Source: Syntrophus aciditrophicus SB
GTDB taxonomy: Bacteria > Desulfobacterota > Syntrophia > Syntrophales > Syntrophaceae
Length of the DNA: 64,000 nt
Assembly (NCBI RefSeq): GCF_000013405.1
Contig: NC_007759.1
Span: 673,501 to 737,500 of the forward strand
Reading direction: 5' to 3'
Under the pieces are notes generated by a model. That model had not been told where the DNA came from. It did not search any database and worked only from the letters and a program-made list of their open reading frames with translations. The position numbers and the translations under genes were made by a program. Below, piece by piece: positions 36,950 to 46,582 of the stretch (the stretch's first letter is position 1; each line of letters opens with the position of its first letter).

Positions 36950-37666
36950 ATGACTGCTTTTTTAGCCTCGTTGAGCTTTGTCGTCCTGGCGGAAATGGGG
37001 GATAAGACCCAGCTTCTGGCCATGGCGCTTGCTGTTCGTTACCGGGCTTCTGTTGTCATGTGGGGGGTGTTTGCTGCTACGGCGCTCAATCATATGCTTG
37101 CCGTTTTCCTGGGCAATTATCTGACGATGTTCTTTCCCATGCAGTATGTCCAGATTGCAGCGGCGATATCATTCATCATGTTCGGCCTCTGGACGATTCG
37201 GGGAGACGAGTTGAGTGGGGAAGACCGCCGTTTCAATTTCAGTCCTTTCTGGACAGTGGCCGTGGCCTTTTTTCTCGCTGAGATGGGGGATAAAACCCAG
37301 CTTGCCACCATTGCCCTGGCTGCCAAATATCAAACGGTTTTCCCTGTCTGGCTGGGGACCAATATCGGGATGCTCGCGGCGGATGCCCTCGGAATCGGGA
37401 TCGGCATTGTCCTGGGAAAGAAGATTCCCGAGCGGGCGATCAAATGGTTTGCCGCCCTGCTCTTCATCCTTTTCGGCTTGGTCGGGCTCTGGCAGTCGAT
37501 GCCGAAACATCTGCTGACGGCGCCGGTTGTGATCGGGGGAATTTTGACGATTGCGATTTTCACCGCGCTTGTCACTTACACGAATCGAACAAAAAAAGAA
37601 CCATCAGGGTTAAATGGATGTTCCAAATCCGCCGTTCAGCCCGGTACAGAGGATCGATTTGAATAA
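36950..37666 (+). CDS. UPF0016/GDT1 (TMEM165)-family membrane protein, probable Mn2+ exporter
   Basis: About 238 residues, six or seven membrane helices in two repeats. Each repeat has the family motif E-x-G-D-K-T: VLAEMGDKTQLLAMALA near residue 12 and FLAEMGDKTQLATIALA near 113. Family members move divalent metal, and bacterial ones export manganese. The manganese riboswitch upstream supports that role: the gene is switched on when internal Mn2+ is high. ATG 36950 has AAAGGG nine bases upstream; the longer open frame would run through the terminator and is rejected. Confidence 0.9.
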   Translation: MTAFLASLSFVVLAEMGDKTQLLAMALAVRYRASVVMWGVFAATALNHMLAVFLGNYLTMFFPMQYVQIAAAISFIMFGLWTIRGDELSGEDRRFNFSPFWTVAVAFFLAEMGDKTQLATIALAAKYQTVFPVWLGTNIGMLAADALGIGIGIVLGKKIPERAIKWFAALLFILFGLVGLWQSMPKHLLTAPVVIGGILTIAIFTALVTYTNRTKKEPSGLNGCSKSAVQPGTEDRFE

Positions 37667-37796
37667 GAGATCAGAGAGGTTGCCAGGCCGGCGGGCAGAA
37701 ACGATGCGGACGCACACAGGACGACCGGTACAGAGTCGGTGGCGGGGAGAGACCTTTGATGTGAGATGAGAATCAGAACCCTGAGGGAGTTCCCGG

Positions 37797-38954
37797 TCAG
37801 CCTGCTTCTCTGTGTCTGCGACTGCGACGGATCACGGCCAGGTTGTCGCGGTGAATGATTTCGTCATAGTCCTTGTGTCCCAGCACCTGTTCGATCCGGG
37901 ACGTCTTGAGTCCCATGATCTTCCGGATATCGGGAGCGCTGTAATTAACCAGCCCCTTGGCCAGGGGAACGCCGTCCCGATCGACGCACGTGACCGGGTC
38001 TCCCACGATGAAATCACCTTCCACACCGACAATTCCTGAGGGCAGCAGGCTTTTTCCCTCTTCCAGAATCGCGGTTCGGGCGCCGGCGTCAATGCTCAGA
38101 ACCCCTCGAGATCTGAGGGTAAAGGCAATCCAGTATTTGCGGCTGCTGAGATGCTCTCTCATGGGGAGGAAAAGGGTGCCCAGCTCGTTTCCATCAAAGA
38201 TATCCAGCAGAACGTCCTTCTGCTTTCCGGGAGCAATAATGTAAGGGATGCCGAAGGCGGTTACCTTTTTGGCCGCCATGACCTTGCTTTTCATCCCTCC
38301 CGTTCCGACGGAGGTCCCTTCCTCCGACGCGGCTGCTTCAATATCTTCCGTGATTTCCCGGACAAGGGGAATCAGTCTGGCATTCCTGGATGAAGCGGGA
38401 TTCCGATCATAGAGTCCCGGTGTGCTGGTTAAATTGATGACCAGATGGGCTTCGATGATATTGGCGATCATGGCGGCCAGATTGTCGTTATCGCCGAATT
38501 TGATCTCATCGATGGCCACGGTGTCGTTTTCGTTGATAATGGCGATGATGCCCCATTCCATGAGGGTGGAAAGGGTATTGCGGATATTGAGGAAACGCCT
38601 TCGATCCGTCAGATCGCTCATGGTGAGAAGAATCTGTCCGACATAGAGGCCGTGTTTCCCGAAGGAATTGGAATAAATGCGCATCAGGCGTCCCTGCCCT
38701 ATGGCTGCCGCGGCCTGCTTCTGGGGAATGCTCTTCAAAGCGGTGGTAATGCCGAGGCGGTGTTTCCCCGAGGCGATGGCGCCCGAGGTGACCATGACGA
38801 CTTGATAGCCCCTGTGTGTCAGGGCGGCCATCTGGTCCACCAGGTGCTGGATCCTTTCCAGGTCGAGGCCGTTGTCGCCTGTAAGGACGGCGCTGCCGAT
38901 CTTTATCAGAACTCTCTTTACATTTTTCAGGACTTGTTCTCGATTTTCATTCAT
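37797..38954 (-). CDS. proB: Glutamate 5-kinase with C-terminal PUA domain
   Basis: First step of proline synthesis: ATP-dependent phosphorylation of glutamate. It has 385 residues. The amino-acid-kinase domain has RVLIKIGSAVLTG, VMVTSGAIASGKHRLG, INENDTVAIDEIKFGDND and GTGGMKSKVMAAK. From ~285 a PUA domain follows (GVLSIDAGARTAILEEGKSLLPSGIVGVEGDF). ATG 38954 overlaps the end of obgE by eight bases, so the two are translationally coupled. No proA is adjacent downstream; the 3' gap (37667-37796) is shared with the convergent GDT1 gene and has no clear terminator. Confidence 0.95.
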   Translation of the reverse strand: MNENREQVLKNVKRVLIKIGSAVLTGDNGLDLERIQHLVDQMAALTHRGYQVVMVTSGAIASGKHRLGITTALKSIPQKQAAAAIGQGRLMRIYSNSFGKHGLYVGQILLTMSDLTDRRRFLNIRNTLSTLMEWGIIAIINENDTVAIDEIKFGDNDNLAAMIANIIEAHLVINLTSTPGLYDRNPASSRNARLIPLVREITEDIEAAASEEGTSVGTGGMKSKVMAAKKVTAFGIPYIIAPGKQKDVLLDIFDGNELGTLFLPMREHLSSRKYWIAFTLRSRGVLSIDAGARTAILEEGKSLLPSGIVGVEGDFIVGDPVTCVDRDGVPLAKGLVNYSAPDIRKIMGLKTSRIEQVLGHKDYDEIIHRDNLAVIRRSRRHREAG

Positions 38955-39975
38955 GTTCAGTCTGCCTGTATCGGATATTTTTCAGGGCTTCTCCAATTTT
39001 ATACAGCAGGGCCGGGATACCCTCGCCTGTTGCGGCGGAGAATGGGTAAAGCACGATGCCCTTTTCCGCAAAGATCCGAAGCGTATCCTTCAGCTTCTCC
39101 CTGGTTATGGGCAGGTCGGTCTTGTTGACGGCCACGATCTGGGGTTTGAGAATCAGCTCGGGACTGTATGAGGCCAGTTCCGAATTGATCACTTCAAAAT
39201 CGTGCCAGCCGGTGCTGGTCTCGTCTCTCGAGATGTCGATAATGTGGAGCAGCAGGGCGGTTCTTTCAATGTGTCGCAGGAACTGGATTCCCATGCCGAC
39301 CCCCTCATGGGCTCCTTCAATCAGACCTGGGATGTCGGCGAGGACGAAGGTATTTAGATCGTCGCCATAACGGACGACGCCGAGGTGAGGTGTCAGCGTG
39401 GTAAAAGGATAATCGGCAATTTTTGGACGGGCGGCGGAAACTCTTGAAATAAAGGTGGATTTCCCCACGTTGGGAAGCCCGATGATCCCGACATCCGCAA
39501 GCAGTTTAAGTTCCAGCCGAATCCAGCGTTCCTCACCGGGTATTCCGCTCTGGGCATAACGGGGCGCCTGATTCGTCGCCGTGGCGAATCGGGCATTGCC
39601 GCGTCCGCCGATCCCCCCATGAGCAACGATATACTCCTGGCCTTCCGTGACAAGGTCAGCCAGAATTTCTCCGGATTCGGAATCCATCACGAGTGTGCCG
39701 ACCGGGACGGGAATTGTCAGATCGGGAGCACTTCGGCCTGTCCTGTTGCTTCCTTCGCCATGTCCGCCGTGTTTTGCCACATGATGCTGTTTGTATTTCA
39801 AATCGAGCAGGGTGTTGTGGCTGGATGTGGCCACGATAACCACGTCACCGCCCTTGCCACCGTCACCGCCGTTGGGGCCTCCGAAGGGAACATACTTTTC
39901 CCGCCGGAAACTGACACAGCCCCGGCCTCCGTCGCCGGCCTTTACATAAATCTTTGCTTCATCGATGAATTTCAT
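38947..39975 (-). CDS. obgE: Obg/CgtA GTPase
   Basis: Essential GTPase that binds the 50S subunit and acts in ribosome assembly and stress signalling. About 342 residues. The glycine-rich Obg fold occupies 1-158 (KAGDGGRGCVSFRREKYVP, GGPNGGDGGKGGDV), then the G domain with GLPNVGKSTFISRVS (G1), DIPGLIEGAHEG (G3) and NKTDLP (G4). The extra C-terminal domain of some relatives is absent. ATG 39975 matches the family N-terminus MKFIDEAKI; a TTG at 39987 lies nearer an AGGAAA and may be used instead. It follows rplU-rpmA, the usual order, but beyond a terminator. Confidence 0.95.
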   Translation of the reverse strand: MKFIDEAKIYVKAGDGGRGCVSFRREKYVPFGGPNGGDGGKGGDVVIVATSSHNTLLDLKYKQHHVAKHGGHGEGSNRTGRSAPDLTIPVPVGTLVMDSESGEILADLVTEGQEYIVAHGGIGGRGNARFATATNQAPRYAQSGIPGEERWIRLELKLLADVGIIGLPNVGKSTFISRVSAARPKIADYPFTTLTPHLGVVRYGDDLNTFVLADIPGLIEGAHEGVGMGIQFLRHIERTALLLHIIDISRDETSTGWHDFEVINSELASYSPELILKPQIVAVNKTDLPITREKLKDTLRIFAEKGIVLYPFSAATGEGIPALLYKIGEALKNIRYRQTEHE

Positions 39976-40177
39976 GAAGAAAATCAAGTTTTCCTATCTG
40001 AAAGCGCCATCTTTCCATACCGAATCAAAGCGCTCTCTGTATTATTGGCGCCGGCGCCTCGCTGTACATCACCGTATGCCCGTGTCGACGCTGCCAACAG
40101 CCTCAATATTTTTTTCTGATATAGAAATAGAACCGGAGTTGCTGCGGTTTTTTCTGTTAAGGCAACCAGGCGTGTAC

Positions 40178-40211
40178 CAGCTAAAATAAAAAGGCACTGA
40201 AACAGTGCCTT
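40178..40211 (-). terminator. Rho-independent terminator of rplU-rpmA
   Basis: AAGGCACTG and CAGTGCCTT form a perfect nine-base-pair stem with a three-base loop; on the minus strand it is followed by TTTTTATTTTAG. It lies about 120 bases after rpmA. The remaining part of the 354-base obgE-rpmA gap has no gene that I can see; a 12-base palindrome GGCGCCGGCGCC is at 40047-40058. Confidence 0.88.
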
Positions 40212-40329
40212 CGTGTTCTATTCCGCAGCAATTGAGTCGTAACCTTTTCCTGACTGTTGTCTCTCTCAAAAAAATGAAATCGCGTTGCAGTTTTCCGCAA
40301 GGAAAAAATCTACACCAGGAATCCGATGA

Positions 40330-40587
40330 TCACGCCGTTGCGTAAACACTGACCTTCTTTCTCTTCTTGTCCAGTCTTTCGAATTTGACCACGCCGTCAA
40401 TCAGGGAAAAGAGGGTATAGTCTTTACCCATGCCCACATTATTACCGGGATGAATTTTCGTTCCCAACTGGCGAATGATGATGGAACCGGCATGGATGCT
40501 CTGCCCGCCGTAAACCTTTACCCCGCGTCTCTGGGCATTACTGTCCCTGCCGTTTCGGGAACTTCCCTGTCCTTTTTTATGTGCCAT
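40330..40587 (-). CDS. rpmA: 50S ribosomal protein L27
   Basis: Eighty-five residues. The N-terminus [22 protein letters not shown] is typical, with no Firmicutes-type leader to be cut off; the tail reaches toward the peptidyl-transferase centre. [21 protein letters not shown] and [20 protein letters not shown] complete the family pattern. It starts 12 bases after rplU and shares its promoter. Confidence 0.97.
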   Translation of the reverse strand: MAHKKGQGSSRNGRDSNAQRRGVKVYGGQSIHAGSIIIRQLGTKIHPGNNVGMGKDYTLFSLIDGVVKFERLDKKRKKVSVYATA

Positions 40588-40599
40588 GACGTCCTCCGT

Positions 40600-40917
40600 T
40601 TAAATCGAAATTTCCTTGATTCTCATTCGTGTCAGTTGTTGCCGATGCCCAGTTTTCTTATGGAATCCCTTACGTTTTTTCATATGGAAAACATAAATCT
40701 TAGGGCCTTTTACCTGGGCGACAATTTCACCGACAACTTTAGCGCCCTCCAAGACAGGCTTTCCCACCCGGATCTCTCCTTCTTTGGCAACCATCAGCAC
40801 ATCATCAAAGACCACGCTGTCTCCTTTGCTGCCGGCCAGCTTTTCAACAGTCAGCAAATCTCCTTCTGAAACCCTGTGTTGTTTCCCGCCTGTTTTTATC
40901 ACCGCATACATATCCAT
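40600..40917 (-). CDS. rplU: 50S ribosomal protein L21
   Basis: A 105-residue ribosomal protein. [30 protein letters not shown] and the basic C-terminus [20 protein letters not shown] are diagnostic. Start at ATG 40917 (MDMYAVI) with AAGGA four to five bases upstream; ATG 40911 would give the more usual MYAVI. First gene of the rplU-rpmA unit. Confidence 0.97.
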
Positions 40918-40957
40918 GGCATCCTTCTTATCTGTAAAGTTAAAATATGAACTGCCG

Positions 40958-40985
40958 ATTATAAAAATATTGTTGAATTTGTCAA
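40958..40985 (-). promoter_or_regulatory. Near-consensus sigma-70 promoter for rplU-rpmA
   Basis: On the minus strand: TTGACA (40985-40980), a 16-base spacer, TATAAT (40963-40958). Both hexamers are perfect, in line with a highly expressed ribosomal protein unit. Start expected near 40951, about 33 bases before the ATG. Confidence 0.85.
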
Positions 40986-41041
40986 TCCTTTTGTGAGAAC
41001 TCTTGAAAAATTTCCTGACGATGTCAGCAGATTTCGACTGT

Positions 41042-43528
41042 TCAAGAGATGAACAGTGTTTTCACTTTGCTGATGCGCATCAGGGGAACCACTTCCTTGT
41101 CGAAGTCAAGCACCTCCGTGAGGATTTCGACCGGCTTGACGCTTCCCTCTTTTCCCAACAGCAGGCAGAAGCTGATCTTACCGGATTCCGGCGAGAGCTC
41201 GAGATCTTCCACCAGGGGTCTGATGTCGCGGATGACCGTCTTGTCTCTGGTGTCCCGGACCATCGAAAAGGAGGAGGCCGTTCGAAATTCCGCCGCTTGT
41301 CGTGCCACCCGCGGCCATTCAATTTCTGCCCTCATGCATTCCGGAACGGTAATTTCATAGACGAAGCCCCGGATGATTTTCGAAAGAGAAGGGGTTCCGG
41401 GGAAAATCTCCGCGATGCTTGTCAGTTCGAATCCTGCGGGAAGACCGGCATTGATGGCCCCCATGAGGGCTGTCGGTTCGGCGGAAAGATTCCGAAGCTG
41501 AATATCGGCGTATTCTTCGTCGCTTTCCATGCCGACGGCCGTGGCAAAGGCAAAGGAGATCTTGGGGTGAGGGTGGAAGCCCTCCGTAAAGACAAAAGTT
41601 TCTCCGCTTTTTTTGATGGCTCGAATCAAGGCTTCGGTGATTTCCAGATGAGCTAATAACCTGGCGGTCCCATGTTTCCGGAAGGTCAGGCGGAGACGGG
41701 TCACTTTGGAATCTGTTGCCGGCATTCTTTCTTGTTGGTCAGGGGGTGCCTGTTCGCGCTCAGCCTTTCCCGTTTCCGCTCTTTCTATACGAATTGCCTG
41801 ATGATCACAAACACCACATTGCAGACAGTTTCCGCGCCGGCAGTCTTCCGTCAGTTGTCCGGAAAGGGAACGAAGGAGTTCCTTTTCAAGAAAATCTCTG
41901 CTGACTCCACAATCCACGGGGTCCCAGGGCAGATCTTCCTCAAAGGTTCGTTCCCGCAGATAGGCATCGGTCGAGATGTTCAGATTCTCCATCGCCTGTT
42001 CCCAGAGGTCGAATCGAAGCTGATCGCTCCAGCCGTCGAAGCGGCAGCCCAGACGGAATGCTTTTTCAATAAGCTCTCCCAGGGCTTCGTTCCCCCGGGA
42101 GAAGAGCCCTTCGAGCAGGCTCATCCGGCGATCATGAAACTTGATGCTGATATTACGGCTGGATATTGAGTTTCTTATATAAAGCTGTTTTTCCGCGATT
42201 TCTTCCATATCGATCTGCCGGTGCCATTGAAAGGGCGTATGAGGCTTGGGTACAAAGGTAGACAGGCTCAGGGTCACCTGTCCCCGGTTCCTTGAATACC
42301 TTGACACCTTATGGCCAAGTTCGATAATGCCGTCCAAATCCGTTTCTGTTTCAGTGGGAAGGCCGATCATGAAATACAGTTTCACGGCTTTCCAGCCGGC
42401 GGCAAAAACCTGGGCCGTGGCGGCAAGGAGGTTTTCTTCGGTATTGCCTTTATTGATCACGTTCCTAAGCCGCTGGGTTCCCGCTTCCGGCGCCAGGGTG
42501 AAACTTGTCTTGCGCACCTTGCGAATGTTTTCGATCAGGGTCCGGGTCAGAGTTTCTGTCCTCAGCGAGGGCAGGGACAGGGCAATCCGGCGGCTGTAAT
42601 ACCGGTCCATGAGTCGAATCAGCAGGTCCTCGATCCGACTGTAATCGCCCGAGCTTAGAGACAGCAGGGAGATTTCGTCATAGCCGGTGGAACAGAGCTG
42701 CTGCTCCGCTGATTTTTCAAGGGTGCGGAGATTCCGTTCCCGAACGGGCCGCCAGACCATGCCGGCCTGACAGAATCGGCAGCCCCGGGTGCATCCTCTG
42801 GCGATTTCCAGGGTAATGCGGTCATGGATGGTTTTCATGAGGGGGACTACGGGTTTCAAAGGAACGCGCCAGGAATCCAGATCCGTGACGATTCGCTTAC
42901 GAATCCGGCTGCCTGAAAAAAGGGCCGGGACGTAAATCCCAGGTATGGCTGCGAGTTGTTCCAGTTTCCGGGATCGTTCGTGTCCCCGGGCTTTGGCCTC
43001 CCTCAGGGATGCGGCGATCTCCGAGATCACCTCTTCTCCTTCACCGATGACGAAGGCGTCGATAAAAGGCGTCATCGGAGCGGGATTGAAGGCGCAGGGA
43101 CCCCCTGCAATCACGAGGGGATCCTCTTTTCCGCGGTCTCTGGCGCGCAGGGGGATGCCGCCAAGCTCCAGCATATTGAGGACATTGGTGTAGGATAATT
43201 CATATTGGAGGGAGAACCCGACCAGATCGAAGGCAGACAGAGGCTTGCGGGATTCCAGTGTGGTCAGTGGCAGCCGATGGGTCCGCAACAGGGTTTCCAT
43301 GTCGGGCCATGGGGCATAACATCGTTCGGCGGCGACATCAGGATAACCGTTAAGAATCGCATAGAGAATCTGCATTCCAAGGTGGGACATGCCGACCTCA
43401 TAGGTGTCGGGAAACGCCAGGGCGATACGTACCGGACAGGCGTCAATATCTTTCCGGATGGAGTTCACTTCTCCACCGAGATAACGACTCGGCTTGGAAA
43501 CTGAAGCAAGGAGATTGTCCAGACTCAT
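41042..43528 (-). CDS. Radical SAM protein, TIGR03960 type fused to DUF2344 (TIGR03936)
   Basis: An 828-residue protein in three parts: a B12-binding-like N-terminus ([21 protein letters not shown]), a radical SAM core with CTRGCRFC (Cys 246, 250, 253), then a linker with [14 protein letters not shown] that may bind a second metal or cluster, and from ~605 a DUF2344 domain ([35 protein letters not shown]). It is often found near rplU/rpmA and RNase genes; here it lies directly upstream of rplU. The reaction is unknown to me; an RNA-related role is only guessed from context. It is paralogous to the protein at 12992-14683. Confidence 0.87.
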
Positions 43529-43548
43529 AAAAATCCCTCAATCTTCCT

Positions 43549-43944
43549 TCAAACAGCCTTTTCAAGGTACTGCCGGTATTGATAGGGGTTGCTGATTATC
43601 TCCCGGTGTTTTGAACGGGCAAACTGCTGCGGAAAGTTTTCACGGCAGAGGTAGGGCAGCGCATCGGTCTTGAAGGTTTCGAGCAATTCCTGAAATACAG
43701 GTTCCACTTCATCGTTTTTGACGAAGGTGCGTTCCTTCCTGTATTCATAAAGCATTTCCGTACCGAAAACGGATGTCGTCAGTTTGTAATGATCCGCTGC
43801 CGGAAAATAGTCCGGTTTGAGTTCCATCCGGATCGTCACAATCAGGACAACACTTGTGGTATCAGCGGCAATCACCCGCGAGGCGTCCCAGATATTTATT
43901 GTCAGCCCGTTAGGGAGCGCAATTTCTTCGATCAGTCGTTTCAT
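43549..43944 (-). CDS. Conserved hypothetical protein, 131 residues
   Basis: I do not recognise this protein. It is a soluble alpha/beta-looking chain starting MKRLIEEIALPNGLTINIWDASR and ending with a helical, Tyr/Gln-rich tail. A run of hydrophobic strand (VVLIVTIRMEL) and an acidic middle are visible; there are no membrane helices, signal peptide or metal motif, and a single Cys. It lies 20 bases upstream of the radical SAM gene on the same strand and is probably its operon partner. Codon use and length support a real gene. Confidence 0.65.
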   Translation of the reverse strand: MKRLIEEIALPNGLTINIWDASRVIAADTTSVVLIVTIRMELKPDYFPAADHYKLTTSVFGTEMLYEYRKERTFVKNDEVEPVFQELLETFKTDALPYLCRENFPQQFARSKHREIISNPYQYRQYLEKAV

Positions 43945-44000
43945 GTTTCTTTCTGTCCTTTATCCTTAATTTGAAGAGCATACTCTTAGCATCTTTATGC

Positions 44001-44029
44001 TTGACCTGCAAATTCATTCCTCATATAGT
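44001..44029 (+). promoter_or_regulatory. Promoter placed just ahead of the cysteine-cluster gene
   Basis: TTGACC, a 17-base spacer, then TATAGT. Transcription should begin near 44036, only about four bases before ATG 44040, so the message would be leaderless or nearly so. No ribosome site precedes that ATG. Confidence 0.6.
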
Positions 44030-44039
44030 CCCCTTCATT

Positions 44040-44873
44040 ATGCAAACCGAAAAAGCAAAATCCGATTGTTCTTTCATACATCTGTGTCAACCGGATCTCT
44101 GCAAATCCTGCGGCGCCTGCTGCGGACTGTACAATTATGCCGACAGCGGCCGGGAAGCGCTGGTCCGCCGGTTGCGATGGAGGACGGCGCTTTTTCATGA
44201 AATCGTGAAAGATTCCGAAAATCTGGAACATTTCTCAAATCTGATTCGGGGGACTGAGGATCAGACGCGGCGCTATGAGGTCATCTATTGCTGCGAATAC
44301 CTTGGATTTCTCGATCCCGCGGAAAAGCGGGTCGGGTGTCTGCTTCATCCCCTGCAGAATCAGGGCAGGGACCTTCGGGGCGTTTCCTTCTATGGTCAGG
44401 AACTCTGCGACGGGCATTTCTGTCCAAGCTATCATTATCTGTCGAGTGAAGAAAAGCGGACGCTGATCGCCGTCATCGACGACTGGTATCTCTACGGTCT
44501 TTGTGTGACGGATATCGATCTGGTGAAAGCTTATTTCCGTCTGGTCAGCGACGGCCTCTTTGCGACGCCCCGTCCGGAAAAAATCAAGATGGAGCCCATG
44601 CGGAGTCTGGTCCTGAAATTTTTTGAACTGAAACTGGTCTGGCCTTACCGGGATCCGGCGGTGAACCGCCTGGGGAAATATTATTTTGACGGAGCCCAGT
44701 ACATGATCGATCGTATCGATTACGAAGCCCTGGGGTGTGAAAAATCGCGCTTTGATCCGATTTTTCTCAGCCTCTCTTCCCGCTTTAAAAGCCGGGAAGA
44801 GCTTCTGGCCGCCGAAAAGATCATCCAGGGACATGTCGATGCGTTTATCGAGGCCTATTCTTCCTGTTCCTGA
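44040..44873 (+). CDS. YkgJ-type cysteine-cluster protein
   Basis: About 277 residues. The N-terminal CKSCGACC (Cys 21, 24, 27, 28) is the start of the YkgJ-like metal-binding pattern; further Cys follow in YCCEYLGF, GCLLHP and LCDGHFCPSYH. Such proteins are thought to chelate iron or zinc; no reaction is known to me. The rest is helical. The frame is open from TTG 43971, but a good promoter lies inside that stretch (44001-44029), so ATG 44040 is preferred. It is divergent from the 131-residue gene. Confidence 0.7.
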   Translation: MQTEKAKSDCSFIHLCQPDLCKSCGACCGLYNYADSGREALVRRLRWRTALFHEIVKDSENLEHFSNLIRGTEDQTRRYEVIYCCEYLGFLDPAEKRVGCLLHPLQNQGRDLRGVSFYGQELCDGHFCPSYHYLSSEEKRTLIAVIDDWYLYGLCVTDIDLVKAYFRLVSDGLFATPRPEKIKMEPMRSLVLKFFELKLVWPYRDPAVNRLGKYYFDGAQYMIDRIDYEALGCEKSRFDPIFLSLSSRFKSREELLAAEKIIQGHVDAFIEAYSSCS

Positions 44874-44964
44874 GATTAATCTCGTCATGGCTGACTGGGG
44901 ATCCTGCTGGAAGGGATTACTTCTCTGGTTTACAGATCCGATTCTTTGAGGGTTTTAAAACGTT

Positions 44965-45486
44965 ATGGAAAGCATGAACAAAAGTATCTTCATTCCCAGG
45001 GAGACTATTGAGAAACGGGTCAAAGAACTGGGAGAGCAGATATCCCGGGATTATGCCGAAAGCGAACTCATCATTGTCGGGGTTCTCAAAGGGGCTTTTA
45101 TTTTCATGGCCGATCTGATTCGGGCTCTGAGCATTCCCTGTCGCGTCGATTTTGCCAGGCTCGCCAGCTATGGCTCCGGAGCGGCGAGTTCCGGAAAGGT
45201 GATCATGACGAAGGATATTGAAACCTCCATCAGGGGAAGGGATATCCTCATCGTCGAGGATATCGTGGATACGGGACTGACCCTGAAATTTCTGGTGGAC
45301 TGGTTTCGGGAGCGTAATCCTCGTTCACTGAAGGTCTGTGCGTTCCTCGATAAGCAGGGACGAAGAAAGGTTCCGTTTGAAGCCGACTACGTCGGATTCA
45401 GTGTGGATGATGCCTTCGTGATCGGCTATGGTCTTGATTTTGATGAAAAAGGCCGTTTTCTTCCCGATGTATATATTGTTGAATGA
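44965..45486 (+). CDS. hpt: Hypoxanthine phosphoribosyltransferase
   Basis: Purine salvage enzyme that joins hypoxanthine or guanine to PRPP. It has 173 residues, usual for bacteria. The PRPP-binding loop ILIVEDIVDTGLTL near residues 92-105 is perfect. LKGAFIFMADLIRAL and VDFARLASYGSGAASSG form the hood and flexible loop, and VGFSVDDAFVIGYGLDF is the purine site. ATG 44965 (or 44974) follows a weak GAGGG. Confidence 0.93.
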   Translation: MESMNKSIFIPRETIEKRVKELGEQISRDYAESELIIVGVLKGAFIFMADLIRALSIPCRVDFARLASYGSGAASSGKVIMTKDIETSIRGRDILIVEDIVDTGLTLKFLVDWFRERNPRSLKVCAFLDKQGRRKVPFEADYVGFSVDDAFVIGYGLDFDEKGRFLPDVYIVE

Positions 45487-45525
45487 CTTCCTCGGACTGG
45501 TTCGTGATTCCCTGTTGGAGAAACT

Positions 45526-46560
45526 ATGATTATTTCGTGCATTAAGTGTTTTACAAAGTACCGGTTTGATGATTCCCTGATGGAGGGCAATGGCGTCTGG
45601 GTTCGCTGCAGCCGCTGCCGGAAATTGTTTTTTCAGGAGAATCCCGCCAAAAAGGAGCTCAGGGAAGCCTCCGTCGTCGCGGCGGACATGGATGTCTTAT
45701 CCCCGGAACCGGGCAGGGATTCGGATTTCCCCGATTTTGACAAGAAGCTTGACGCAGGCACAAGCAGGGAAGAAATCGATGTGTTTCTGGCTAAAATTGA
45801 AGAGACTAAGAAAACACTGGAAGAGAATGATGACACTGAGACTTTGGTCCGTATTGGAAAAGAAGTGAGGAAAGAAGCGGAGCCGGAGACCGGCGGGATT
45901 GGAAGCGTGGCGAAGCCGACCGGTGCGGTATATGAGCAGTCTGAGCCGGGAACATCGGAATTTGCAGGGCCCTCGGTTAAAACGGAAAAGCGGGGATTCT
46001 GGTCACCCTGGCGGATTCTGGCCTTGATTCTTTTCATCAATCTTCTTTTCGGCGGCATCTATCTGTGGTTTTTCCCGGGGACGAGTGGCCGGTTTGTTCG
46101 TGACCTGTCCACCACAGTTCCCTATGTGGGTGGCCTGCTTGGTTCCGGAGAAAAATCCGGGGATTTTCATTTGAATCAGATTCGGCTGGAAGATGTGCGG
46201 CAGCGACATGTCAGCAACCTGATGGCGGGGAAATTGCGGGTCATTGAAGGGGTTGCAGTAAATTCGTCTCCCTGGCCGATTACACGAATGCAGGTCAAGG
46301 GAGAGCTTTATGACAGCAACGGCGCAATGATTGCCGACCGGTTCGCTTATGCCGGCAATCTTCTCAGTGATGATGAACTGGCGACCCTGTCGGAGGAAGC
46401 CCTGCAGAAGGAGCTCGATCTTCCGATGGGCAGTGATGCCCAGAATATCCGGATTGAACCGAAAGGGCAGATTCCCTTTATGATTATCTTTGCCCATGAA
46501 CCTCCGGATATCGTGAAGGCTATGGTTTCACCGGCGGGGGGAGAGAAGTTGCTTCAATAA
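45526..46560 (+). CDS. MJ0042-type zinc-ribbon, single-pass membrane protein with DUF3426-like domain
   Basis: A 344-residue protein. Residues 1-38 form a zinc ribbon (CIKC at 5-8 and CSRC near 29-32). A long acidic linker follows, then one membrane helix near 163-183 (ILALILFINLLFGGIYLWFF), and a ~150-residue external domain (GVAVNSSPWPITRMQVKGELYDSNG) of the DUF3426 kind common in Proteobacteria. Function unknown. It follows hpt by 39 bases and ends at a strong terminator. Confidence 0.78.
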   Translation: MIISCIKCFTKYRFDDSLMEGNGVWVRCSRCRKLFFQENPAKKELREASVVAADMDVLSPEPGRDSDFPDFDKKLDAGTSREEIDVFLAKIEETKKTLEENDDTETLVRIGKEVRKEAEPETGGIGSVAKPTGAVYEQSEPGTSEFAGPSVKTEKRGFWSPWRILALILFINLLFGGIYLWFFPGTSGRFVRDLSTTVPYVGGLLGSGEKSGDFHLNQIRLEDVRQRHVSNLMAGKLRVIEGVAVNSSPWPITRMQVKGELYDSNGAMIADRFAYAGNLLSDDELATLSEEALQKELDLPMGSDAQNIRIEPKGQIPFMIIFAHEPPDIVKAMVSPAGGEKLLQ

Positions 46561-46582
46561 TAAAGAAAATACAGGACGTTGA

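Noticed and set aside
39975..40269. A minus-strand 66-codon frame between rpmA and obgE
   Set aside because: It runs through the clear rplU-rpmA terminator and has no homologue that I know.
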